DNA of 64,000 bases from Rhexocercosporidium sp. MPI-PUGE-AT-0058 (lineage: Eukaryota > Ascomycota > Leotiomycetes > Helotiales), in contig JAGTJL010000001.1 in NCBI GenBank assembly GCA_020746875.1, positions 1,674,001 to 1,738,000 on the forward strand. The letters are read 5' to 3'. The notes beneath the pieces are model-generated. The model saw only the letters and a list, made by a program, of their open reading frames with translations, made no database searches and was not told the DNA's origin. This document shows, piece after piece, positions 1 through 10,103 of the stretch. The translations under genes were made by a program, and so were the position numbers. Within the stretch, counting starts at the first letter, position 1. Every line of letters starts with the position of its first letter.

Positions 1-268
1 GTCGCAGTGCGACGCGAGCGAGGCGAGGCGAGATGGATCAGCCGTACGACCGCTACATGGATGTATTGCTGCAGTTGCTGATCTCCCCATGGCTGGCGCT
101 CTTCTCAAGATTACTGTACTCGCACACTGTCAAGTTTTAGTCTGCGAAATCCAGTAGTCTTCGCGAGGCGTGACAGAAAAGCAAACCATCAGGATCCAAA
201 AGCATCTTACAGAAAGCAGCCGCGTCACAAAGTCAGAGTCACATTGTTTTCCTGTAACACTTACACGA
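1..268. other. upstream region of the sugar transporter
   Basis: No supportable gene. A 36-codon open frame begins at an ATG at 32 and ends at 140, but it shows no family signal. The first 32 bases are a GCGA/GGCGA-rich stretch. This is probably promoter and leader of the transporter that starts at 269. Confidence 0.5.
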
Positions 269-2024
269 ATGCTTTCTACTGAAATTGAGGATATGGGTAC
301 CGATCAATGGCTAGATGATACTCGACATGCGTTCGTCGATATCAGAACTGCTTGGAGAATGTTTACCCTGACCGCGAGCATTGGGGGGTCAGTGTCAATA
401 CCTTATTTCTCATTGACATAACTGATTATATTCTTTAGTCTCCAGATAATATGGTCTACAATAACGTCCAATGGGACAGTATGTTTCTCCAATGTTGTGC
501 AATCGAAATCTTGCACATGCTGATGACCTTTCTTCAAGCCTTTTCTCCTGTCACTGGGCTTCTCAAAGTCTGCAACTGCGATAGTATGGAGCATTGCACC
601 AATTTGCGGCACTTTAATCCAGCCGTACTTTGGGATGGTCAGTGATCAATCTAAAAATGTGTTTGGCCGCCGTAAGCCTCTGATGCTTGGAGGGGCCATC
701 GCAATTAGCATGTCCCTGTTGGGCTTTGCGTCTTCTGAGAGTATCAGTAATGCGTGCCTGGGTCTGCTCTCGGTACAATTATCAACTCATACTGCTCAAT
801 TTGTAGTGAAGTTCGTCGCGGTTCTGTGGTTTTGCTCGCTGAACATTTCAATCCAGCCACTGCAGGTCGCAAGCCGGGCATTCATCATCGAAAGCTGCTC
901 TCCAGATGAACAGATCCTGGCACATGCTTGGGCAAGTCGCGTTCAAGGGGCAGGAAGCATTTTAGGATATTTGTTGGCATCTGTGTCTTTGCCTCTGACA
1001 CTACCTCATGGAGGGATGCCCCAGTTCACAACTTTGTGTTTTGTAGCGTCCATTCTGCTGTTAGGCACAGTCCTTCTTAGCTGCATTCTAGTCCCAGGAG
1101 AGTCACTTCATAGCCGACCAGCACCAGCGGTTCAGAGATCAACCTTCTCTGCGCATGTAACAATTCTGCTACAGTCCATGAAGCGGATGCCCAAGCCAGT
1201 ACGGAAGATTTGTCTCATCCAATGTTTCTCATGGATGGGTTGGTTCCCATTCCTTATGTATTACACTACGTAAGGTTTCCATGTAGCAAGCCTTAGAGCG
1301 AGATGCTAATCATGGATTCGCAGTTACATTTCTGGAATACGTGAGAAGCGTGGTCAGGCACTCAAATCTTTGTATCACTCGCTAATTTTGCTTAGACCAA
1401 CGATCCATATCGTCTGCCGGAGTTGATGAACGCACCAAGAATGCCGTCTTGGCTGAAGCGTTGAGAATAGGCTCACTTACAGGCCTTTATCTTGCGTGTC
1501 TTGCATGCGCTGCAAACTGTGCACTTCCCCCGATCATCAAACTGTTGGCAATTTCCAGCAAACCGGACAAGGGGCTTCCCGTAACACGATATCACGACTC
1601 AACGGAGGTCTCCAACGTCGCCTTGGTGTACGTATGGACGTTTGCACACGCCTACTTCGCCATAGCTATGTTCCTGACATTCCTCGTCACCTCTCAAACT
1701 GGCAGCATGATGCTGGTTGCGTCTGTAGGAATCTCTTGGGCAGTTACACTCTGGGTACCTTACAGCTTGATTGGTGTTCTTTTGAGTAAACAACACCAAG
1801 GATTTCGGGGTGAGCCCGAGACTGGAGCAGTCATGGGACTGCACAATGCTGCTATATCAGCACCCCAGATTTTGTCGGCCTTGATCAGTAGTATTGTGTT
1901 TGCCATTCTCAATGGCGCTGATGTCAGCGTGGTCTGGACTTTACGGATTGGAGGATGTTGGGCTGTGGTGGCGGCGGTGTGTTCATGGAAGTTGATCAAT
2001 GATTGGGGGCTTCTGCAAGTCTGA
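269..2024 (+). CDS. MFS sucrose/alpha-glucoside-type proton symporter (SUT-like)
   Basis: Likely plasma-membrane proton-coupled sugar importer of the sucrose transporter (GPH-like MFS) family, which includes the S. pombe maltose/sucrose carrier Sut1. Exons: 269-387, 439-478, 539-1269, 1324-1340 and 1396-2024, giving 511 residues, about the usual length for 12 membrane spans. Splicing restores the family signature: GLQIIWST, then NGTPFLLSLGFSKS, then PICGTLIQPYFGMVSDQS, the loop after helix 2. NVFGRRKPL and the QPLQVASRAFIIE / AHAWASRVQGAGSILGY blocks are also typical. Exon 4 is only 17 nt and carries the end of the FPFLMYYTTY motif. The ATG at 269 is the first in-frame ATG. Substrate specificity cannot be read from sequence. 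The next feature downstream is a dead aldo-keto reductase. No disabling mutation was seen, so this copy looks functional. Confidence 0.88.
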
Positions 2025-3849
2025 ATTAGGTACTATATTTGCTCTCATGAGCATGTTCATAGTAACGGAATGATAAAATAGCAGCAAGACAGTTATGATG
2101 CCCCCAAGGTTCTATTTCTTAAACTTCATCAAGTCATTATGGACTTAGAACCTAATCCGAATCGGCTGATGACGCATGGAAATAGAACCCCTATGGGATT
2201 TTGCGCGTAGTAGTCCTATGGCATGAAATTCTGGCCCACCAGTTGATCTTTTCAATATTCTGCTAACGTCGCTGATCATCAAAGTACTTTACGCTCATAG
2301 TCACAACCACTGATTTAGGCTTTTCGGAGCGAGATCACAGGTTTAACATATCATGAATTGGAAATCATTATTCAAGATTCAAAATTTAGTTTGGGGGAAG
2401 TGAAGTAGTAACGCAATAACCTGCTCAAAGCCTCTGCATTTGCAAAAGAGCTCTAATCCGTATCAAAGCTCATTTCCTGCTTTCCATGATCAACCGATAG
2501 ACATTTTTATCATATAGACTCAGGGTAAGACGAGCTACGCCACCTCGAAGCATGGGAGCTTGCACCAGAGGATCCCAGCCGAATACACCTCTAGTCCCCT
2601 GCAACATTAAACACGCCCCCCACTTGCAGTTTACAATGTAGATTTTGATGATATGGTAGAGCAGGCGGCCCGATCCTTCGAATTCCTTCTTTCCTTCCTT
2701 CCTCTTCTAACTAGACATCGATGCGACGGCACTTTGCCTATCTATTCTCTCGCGGATACAGCACTTTCCTCATTCATCTTCCCCGCTGAAAAGAACTCTC
2801 TAGAGACTACAACCTTATTGCAAATTGTTGCTATTGCAGTGCTTACATTATTCCCCATATTAATCTGTACGGTAGACGCTTCGACTGGACGTCTGGCAGA
2901 TGTCGCTCGAAACCCCACATGCCTCATGGGGAACAAATAGTAGCTTGGCTCTCGCAGCCAAGCCAGTGCATGCCACGCCTTACTGTCCGAAAGCCTAAAG
3001 CTTATTCTCACACCCAGGATTCTCCTTCACTTTCTCTTACGCTCCACTTCAGAAAATACACATGAGCAGTTATGAACTGGCCGCAGACTTTGGAAGTGAA
3101 ATCATAAAAAATAAAGGTAAGAGACTGCTTCTGTGCAACAGCTGGCGAGCGAGGAGTGTTGACTTCACCAAGATTAAGCGAGAAATGTTTTGTAAACATA
3201 CGCAAGGGACCTACCATGACCTGTGAGGTGAATATCTGCTTGGTGAAACGCCAATTCGCCAATGGCCTTGTAGTAAAATAATGACACGGGTCTCTTGCGG
3301 CACAGCTTGAATATTTCGGCCAAGAAGCTTAGCATATGGCACTCTTGGGCTGAGCCATGTCGTAGCTGTTGTATCTCGGTATGGTCTGAAAGCTTTGTTC
3401 GGTCTTAGTGATGCATGATTTTTCTCTCGCATTCCTCTGATCCCAAGCTGTGTTGATTCTGCTCTGTTACCATAATTATCCGCAACTACCTTGTGATAGG
3501 GCTCAGGGCGGCTCGCAACCCCGACCATGTGGAACAGTCTCAATTAATAAGACCAATCTCAGTAAGTGCGACTCGCTTCCTAGCCTGATTCTTGTAATAA
3601 TATTTTCTCTCGTTTGAAGATTGTTCACATTTCTTCTACCCTTTTAATATCAGGCTTTGAATCGGGGGTTCCCGTCAATATGATAGCCCTGATCCTTGGA
3701 GATCAGTATTTCTCAGTAACATGGAAGAAACCTGAAACATGACCTTACTTTGTGAGGTCCAACTCACACCACCACAGTTCAAGTGTTGGCTTCCTAATCA
3801 AGTAGCCTAAATACAACTATAAAACCAACGTCCTTCCCCACTTCCTTTA
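2025..3849. other. gene-free stretch between transporter and aldo-keto reductase pseudogene
   Basis: No gene recognised. The longest open frames (2653-2940, 3211-3543) lack family similarity, codon-like character or convincing splice sites. An 11-bp inverted repeat (GGTTCTATTTC at 2108-2118 and its complement at 2179-2189) brackets about 60 bases and could form a hairpin or be a remnant of a degraded element. Confidence 0.5.
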
Positions 3850-5165
3850 AGATAATCTCGACATACCTAGACATTGCTTTAAATCTGGATCTCTCCAATA
3901 AATTAACGGTCACTTTGTCTTCAGGCTTTTGCATTCCAGTACTTGGCCTCGGCACATCTGTAAATTATCCCTCATAAACAGTAATTCTGTACTGTATGTC
4001 CGTTCTGACAAATTTACAGTTTTCCACCACGTCTGACGCACTAGACCCGACCGAAATTGAGAATACAGTGAGAACTGCACTCGAAGTTGGATACCCTCAT
4101 ATCGACTGCGCACCGGTTTACCAGAACGAAGTCGCAGTTGGCCTCGGTATCAAAGCATCTGGTATCCCACGCGAGGACTTATTTGTCAGTAATTTTCTGT
4201 AAAAATAAGTTTATCAGAGAAGCTGCGTCTTGAGTGTTGATAATTCTTTGAACAGATCACAAGTAAGCTTTAGAACACTCGGACATCGGACCAGCTCTTG
4301 ACCAAATATTGCGAGACCTTAGCACGGATTATATGGATTTTTACTTGGTGAGTTTGGCTTTATAACTAAATGTTTGGTGAGTAATTAATGGTAGGCAGAT
4401 CTATTGGCCGTAGTTATATGTGAAGATGATTTTATATACTCTTTTCTCGGAGGATGAGAATGGAGATCTAATTACGGTAGATATTCTTATCGCATTTATA
4501 TAGCAGGTAATAGAAGCTCTTTTCGCCGCTGGGAGAGTGAGGTTTATCGGTATTAGTAACTTCTTTTAACCTCAGAACGAGGAGTTGCTTTTGAAGTGAG
4601 TCTTTGAAATTTATAACACACTCGGCTTTATTTGCTGGCTAGGACTTGCTAAATGATACTAGGGCTAAAATTTAGCCTGCCGTGAACTTAATACCTGCAA
4701 CACCTTACCGGCTAAAGACAGATAAAGTAGAATGGTGTCGTTCTAAGGTAGAAACGGGCTCCAACTTCTCTCCCATCAAGAGTTCCCTCCAGTGTCTTGT
4801 CTAATATTCTGTAGAATATATATTCACCGTATAAGGACATCTCACAATTGACCGGGCTGCACAATACAATACTACAGCTGATCCTGTCGGTCAGAAAATT
4901 GCAGAAAATATCAACATCACTCCCGCCTAGCTCGTTCTGAGTTAGGGTATCTAGAGTGGTATAAGTGGTACTCTTAAGAGCTCACATGAAGAGAGACTTC
5001 GCTCTAATCTTGCGGGTAAGCTATAATAATGGTTTTATTACACATTGCGGGACTATCTGCTAACTCTGTATTCGATTGAAGTTGTCGAGCTCTCGCCTGA
5101 GATCATGTCTCAGGTCGACCAGCTTGAGATATTGGTTTGATCATACTCAATGAGTTCGAACTTCG
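3850..5165 (+). pseudogene. aldo-keto reductase pseudogene with RIP-like stops
   Basis: Remnant of an NADPH-dependent aldo-keto reductase (AKR). The family can be followed almost end to end: TLSSGFCIPVLGLGTS (3915-3959), an intron at 3960-4019, ALEVGYPHIDCAPVYQNE with the catalytic Asp and Tyr, SGIPREDLFV, LDQILRDLSTDYMDFYL, an intron at 4348-4398 then IYWP, GRVRFIGISNFF, PAVNLIPATPYRLKTDKVEWCRSK, and an end near IMSQVDQLEILV. Damage: TAG at 4271-4273 where the family has Trp, a frameshift just after it, TAA at 4567-4569, and TAG at 4928, 4943 and 4952 where Gln, Trp and Gln are expected. The start appears lost; no ATG precedes the first exon. CAG-to-TAG and TGG-to-TAG changes are C-to-T in CpA context on either strand, the hallmark of RIP. 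Seen: motifs and stops. Inferred: RIP as the cause. Confidence 0.88.
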
Positions 5166-5863
5166 GGTCAGAACACATGTAAGGGAAGTATAATCCATTT
5201 AAAGTAGCTGTAGTTGGAGTCAATCTCATAATTTTGTTATACACTAGGTCTGCTATCTATTGCCTAATACTCTCGCTGAAAACAGCTACACAGACTTGAA
5301 GATGGAAACAAGACTTCGCTGTAGTGAAGACAAGTAGACCGCCCCCAAAGGCTACTTGAATACTTCCAAGCCTCTATGAATATTAAGTTCTGATCACATG
5401 AATTTCTTCGCGAGTCCTAGTACGTGTTGTGACTACTACCTAGATACAGCGCTACTCAAGATCTACAAGACTCCAGAGACCTAGTTACTTCCATTCACGC
5501 AAGCCAGCCATGTCCAGCATGTGTAATGAGCAGCAGCCAGAATCCCTCACCAGGGTAGCTCTAAGCGAAATGTTTCTGTAAGCGGCAGCGCGAGACGATG
5601 TTGAGATTCGCTTCGCTCGCTTCAATTCGGATCCGCAAGTAAAGGCGACGGAGTCTGAAGTCCACCTCCACGAGTCCAGAGGAGCGCCCCGCTGTAAGTA
5701 TTTCCTCCTGGTGTGAGTGAGCTCAATGTAGCATTTCCCAGTCTTTCCTCGCCTTAGCTAATTTCGTTCTCGTTGTATATCGATCTTACCTATTCGTTGA
5801 ATTTCACATCCTTTTTCATCCTTCTTCGTTGATACTTCATGAGAATGACTTGTTACGAACAAC
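5166..5863. other. intergenic region
   Basis: No gene recognised. The part before about 5400 is AT-rich and continuous in character with the pseudogene. From about 5700 on, a CT-rich tract precedes the ATG at 5864 and resembles a fungal promoter or leader. Confidence 0.45.
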
Positions 5864-6505
5864 ATGCTAAAGAAAATATTAAGGGGGAAACTGGATGAAA
5901 TCACCAATGCCGCGTTACAGCAGTACTCTCCCAGACCGGAGAGTCACCGGTCACCGAGATCTTTCTCAATCAACAGCATGCGGACAGTGATGGGTTATCT
6001 CCTTGAGAACGGGCCCAGGGATCGAGTCAAAAGAAGTCCCTCGCATTTCATATGATTGTGGATCACAGCACTCGTCCTGGTCTCTGGCTTCGGAACGCTC
6101 CTGTTCAGTTCAATTGCCAGCCTTGGACAATACACGAACTCTGCCCCACTCACTTGCAAACACTGTGGCAGCTTAACCCTAGAAGTACTAAAAAACGACT
6201 GCGCATACGCCTTCATTGCTAGCGCTTTCATCCCCCGAGCCTGTCTCGACGCCGAGCTCGAAGACGAGTTCCTGAAGTTGAAGGACTGGCGCTTCTACGG
6301 CGACCAGAACGGGGAGCAGGGACTGTCCATCTCAACTATCAAGATGGATGGGGGTACAGAGCCTCTGTTCGTGTCGGTTGAGTATCACTGGATATATTGC
6401 ACGTACACGCGGAGGAAGCTGCATCGCTCGCGGATGCTGGGGACGCCGTTTGATGACCACGGCTTATTGTGCAATGGGACTCGTTTCTCAGTGCAATCTC
6501 AATGA
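5864..6505 (+). pseudogene. single-pass membrane protein of a fungal YHxxHC-type family, interrupted by TGA
   Basis: Frame opens at the ATG at 5864, is cut by TGA at 6053-6055, and continues in the same frame to 6505. After the stop come a hydrophobic helix (WITALVLVSGFGTLLFSSIA) and a lumenal domain typical of a common Pezizomycotina family of unknown function: CGSLTLEVLKNDCAYAF, FIPRACLDAELEDEFLKLKDW, and VSVEYHWIYCTYTRRKLHRS in place of the usual YHltHCtymWrkmHR. TGA could come from CGA (Arg) by one C-to-T change, which fits the basic flank of the membrane helix. The family's terminal HTxHC is replaced by NGTRFS, another sign of relaxed constraint. Splicing from a weak GTTATC donor to the CACAG acceptor before 6070 would skip the stop in frame, so a living gene is not excluded. 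Function unknown. Confidence 0.55.
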
Positions 6506-7336
6506 TACGAGGCCTATCTTTGCGTTTTTGCTTCATTACACTACTTGTGTCGCTTAGCTAGAGATGTCATAACACTCAGGCGAGGTGACTGAGAGAAAGC
6601 AAAAGCGGATGAAGACTTTCGAATGTAGACTCTACCAAAGTATCAATCATCGTAATGGCCAAATTCTGCAACGCTCTGTGGTCTACAGCATTGTTTATGG
6701 GGACTCGTATCAGCACAATCACTCGTGCCGGAACAGAATGAGGACTTGTACTGTACTTACTCTACTTTGCTTTCCGCGAATGCTCAAATATCTTGGTTGT
6801 GCTCAGTCTCAAGTCGGAAAGGTAGTTATCGCGCATGGTGAAATGACTAACACAAGAAATAAACTATTCTGATCCTCTCATGGCGCAGTACTGCTGTTGT
6901 ACATACCTGATCATGTCACTGCTTTTTCCTGCATCTTGTTCAATATACACGTTGTATCAGGATCCCAGCTGAATCCAGCTAAAGCTGTATGTACTAGTTC
7001 AAAGATATAGTTTGCCTGGACTAGCTATCAGATATATATAGTGATCCTTGCTTCATTCGACCTTTCCACTGCAGCATAGCTGTGGACAAGGCGGATGTGA
7101 GATTGAGCAGGAGGACATCAAGATTCGGATGTTTTGTAATGGTTCTATGACTCCTTGAGAATCGACGCATTCATGCTCCAGCTTGCCTGTTCGGAATGTA
7201 GCCGTGTCTGCTGGTTGATCGAGGCAGACCTCGGTGCTGTGGAATACCCAATAAATTTTGAATTTTACGTTCAATGTATACATCCTCCAAAGGTATATAT
7301 ATCTGTTGTAAATGCGAAGCCCTATGACTTGCACAA
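6506..7336. other. intergenic region
   Basis: No gene recognised. Open frames at 6585-6872 and 7053-7340 show no family motif. The region holds the 3' flanks of the interrupted membrane-protein gene (+) and of the hydratase gene (-), which converge here. Confidence 0.5.
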
Positions 7337-8587
7337 TCACCTCCCCTTAAACTCAGGCATTCTCTTCTCCCTAAAAGCAACCAATGCCTCATTTCTATCT
7401 TCCGTCCCAACAACCCTCTCATACATCTTATTCTCGACCTCCTCCCTCGCATACGTAACAGCCTGCAACGCACTCCTAATCGCAACCGGCCCACCCTGGC
7501 AGATCTCCCCCGCGAGCTTCACCGCAGCACTCAACACCTCATCCTTGGACTTCGCCATCAACTCCTTCTTGAACTCCTCCCCCTCCTTCCCCTCCTCAGG
7601 CACAACTTCCACCAACCGGTCCGTGATACCGAGGAAGTAGGCTTCGGCAGCGCTGACCCTCCTGCCTGTGAGAATCATGTCCCTTGCGCGGTTGAGCCCG
7701 ATGATGGCAGGGAGCCGGTAGGTTCCTCCCGCGCCAGGGATTATGCCGAGACGGGTCTCGGGGAGTCCGACTTGGGCGGTGGAGGAGAAGACGCGGAGGG
7801 TGGTGCAGAGTGCGAGTTCGAGGCCGCCGCCGAGGGCGAGAGAGCTGACGGCACTGATGGTGGGGATGGGGAGGATGGAGAGGGCTGTGAATGTTGAGCG
7901 GAGGTTGGAGAGGAAGGCCGCTGTTCTGTTGACTTGCTTAGCTCTGTTCAGTCCCCAATCGAGTATGCCAATGATTCAATTGCTCTGCTAGCTCTTGCAC
8001 GACGTATCCAATATGCCATCTCGTCAATGTCTGGGGGTTGTGGACGACCTACTCATCAGCTGTAAACCCCGCCCTCTCCTTCAAGTCCGCGCCAGCACAG
8101 AAACAGCTGTCAACCTCACTAGCCAGTACCACAGCTCTCGTAGGCCCCTTATGATCCGTCCCAGCTGCCCCTCCAAAGATCTGCTTCGCGGGCAGTTCAT
8201 TGCCGTCGGTATCGTACTCGGAAGCTATGAAGTCGATGCTCGTACGGAGTTCTTGGAGGAGCTGGCGCGAGATGGCATTGCGTGCTGCTGGGCGGGCCTG
8301 AATACATTGTTAGTAATGTAAAATCTCTACAAGCTTTAAAACTCTAAACAAGAGGCGGCAAATGTTATAGAGATAATGCTGTCGTTGGCAATCATCGGGG
8401 GCAGAAAGGAGGGGAGTTGAAGGACTGGAGATTTTAAGCCGAGCTCACTTACCAGAGATAGAATCCTAATCCTCCCACTTCCTGGAGCTGGCACGTCTAG
8501 GACCTTGACTAGAGGTGTTGGCTGTGTCGAATAGCATCGTATGAGTCTGCTAGGCAGAGAAGTGGAGGGTCTAAATAGGACACGCAT
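7337..8587 (-). CDS. enoyl-CoA hydratase/isomerase, AUH (methylglutaconyl-CoA hydratase) type, mitochondrial
   Basis: Crotonase-fold enzyme predicted to hydrate an enoyl-CoA thioester. Its closest resemblance is to AUH, the leucine-degradation hydratase. Exons (minus strand): 8587-8453, 8297-8053 and 7943-7337, giving 328 residues. The start gives a presequence rich in Arg, Ser and Leu with no acidic residue (MRVLFRPSTSLPSRLIRCYS), indicating mitochondrial import. Motifs in order: LNRP-like ARPAARNAIS, the CoA/oxyanion-hole segment CFCAGADLKERAGF, LALGGGLELAL with E169, and GLPETRLGIIPGAGGTYRL with E189. The two glutamates are 20 residues apart, as in active hydratases. The middle exon carries a hydrophilic loop (EYDTDGNELPAKQIFGG) seen in fungal homologues. 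The gene is divergent from the ankyrin gene across a 341-bp shared promoter. Exact substrate is inferred. Confidence 0.9.
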
Positions 8588-8928
8588 TGTGGATGTGTTG
8601 ATTGTGTACAAATACAATGGAATTGTTTTATCGAGGGATGGATGCTGAGCCGAAATCTGGGGTTGAGGTGGAGGCCGAGGCTGGCCGAGCTGCGATTTTG
8701 GATGTGGACGATGTCATCAAGCAAGCGACTTGCTGAATGGCATCCCTGTACATCAGCTCTGACGACAGATGGGATTATAAATCTTATTCCCTACGAGATT
8801 TGCTTCATTCACTGTAAATCCATTTCCAAAGGGCCACATTTCATTTCTGATCATCCAACTGTCATATTCCTCGTCTGATTATTTGGAAAGAATTTGTAGG
8901 AAGTGCTCGAGAGTTGTGAGGAGTGAAG
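8588..8928. promoter_or_regulatory. bidirectional promoter between hydratase (-) and ankyrin gene (+)
   Basis: These 341 bp separate the two divergent start codons and contain no credible coding exon. Both genes must take their core promoters from here. No specific factor site can be named with confidence. Confidence 0.5.
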
Positions 8929-9650
8929 ATGGAAACCCCGGGAGATCTCCCACCAGAGGCCATTACCTTCGCAACACGCATGTACGACGCTGCTAGAGCA
9001 GGGCAGCTGGATGTCTTTCAGCAAGCTTTGCCGGCTGGCTTACCAGCCAATATGATGAATGAGAAGGGTGATAGCCTGGTATGTAATTCCTCATCTTCAT
9101 ACTCATATTTCGCTTCCCCTCTGTAGCTTTTCCTTCATGAGAACCTTTTACCTTCAATCTCCTCGAACTTGAGATCTAATTTTGAGATTTTGGTTCTTTG
9201 GAGAAGAAATTTGGAATAATTGGACTGATGAGATGAGATGCAGGTCATGCTAGCAGCCTACCACGGCCATGCTCAACTCGTCAAACTCCTCATCCAGCAT
9301 GGAGCTGATCCGAACAGAGTCAATGATAGAGGGCAGACGCCTTTGGCCGGTGCGGTATTCAAAGGCGAGGCAGAAGTTATTGAGGTTTGTTCTTGTCCTC
9401 ATGTCCCATCCTAGCTCCTACATCTCTCATTCCATGAACTAATATTTCTGATCTTTCCAATCTTTTTGGTTCATAATTGTGTTTGAGGATGAAGGGCTGA
9501 TGCGAGTAGGCGTTGCTGGAAGGAGGTGCAGATCCTGAGTATGGCACGCCAAGTGCTATGGAAGCTGTGACGCTGTTCAAGCAGGAGGAGAAGTGGAAGG
9601 GGAAGTTCGAGGAGGCCTCTGGAAGGAGGAAGGCTGTTAATGGGGCTTGA
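8929..9650 (+). CDS. small ankyrin-repeat protein
   Basis: Exons 8929-9078, 9244-9384 and 9510-9650, all phase 0, give 143 residues. The protein is essentially three to four ankyrin repeats: ATRMYDAARAGQLDVFQQAL (cap), then DSLVMLAAYHGHAQLVKLLI / QHGADPNRVNDRGQTPLAGAV, then FKGEAEVIEALLEGGADPEYG. The C-terminus is a short basic tail (KWKGKFEEASGRRK). Exons 2 and 3 fall near repeat boundaries. Small fungal ankyrin proteins of this length are common and act as protein-binding scaffolds; no enzyme domain is present. Known: the repeat fold. Unknown: partner and location. It shares its promoter with the divergent mitochondrial hydratase. Confidence 0.85.
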
Positions 9651-10083
9651 TACTTGAGATTGGGAGGGACGAGGGGATGAGGTAATGTGACGTTAATGTA
9701 GGATTTTATTTCGATTCTCAAGGGTCTGGAGTTTGGTGCTTTCATTGCTGTAGAAATTGCCTCGGGAAGCTGTCTTGGAACCGTTTGTGTTGCATTTTCA
9801 GCTGTGAAATTCTGAGAGAGGGCCGTCTACGTCGACTGTTTCGTGTTCGAGTCGAATGCTCAAATTCTGCTCCAGAACACTCGTTCAATCCCCTCGAGCT
9901 CAAATGACTCCATACTGGAGCTGGACAGTTTTCATGTCTAAGTTGGACGTCGAAGCATACTTGTAGAAGCTGATGGGTTTGTCAATCTTCAAGCACCACA
10001 GAATATGGTTCTCTTACGCTCGTATGGGAGAGAGCCTTTATTCGCAGTGCTGGAGGAGTGGAGAGATAGAGAGACAAGCGAGA

Positions 10084-10103
10084 AGGAGGAGGAGGAGGAG
10101 GAG
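10084..10103 (+). repeat. (GGA)n microsatellite
   Basis: About six to seven tandem AGG/GGA triplets, non-coding. Confidence 0.9.

Noticed and set aside
32..140. 36-codon open frame at the window start
   Set aside because: Too short and featureless; may be a leader uORF but there is no evidence.
2653..2940. 95-codon + strand frame with hydrophobic runs
   Set aside because: A hydrophobic stretch alone is weak evidence; no family match and no conserved neighbours.
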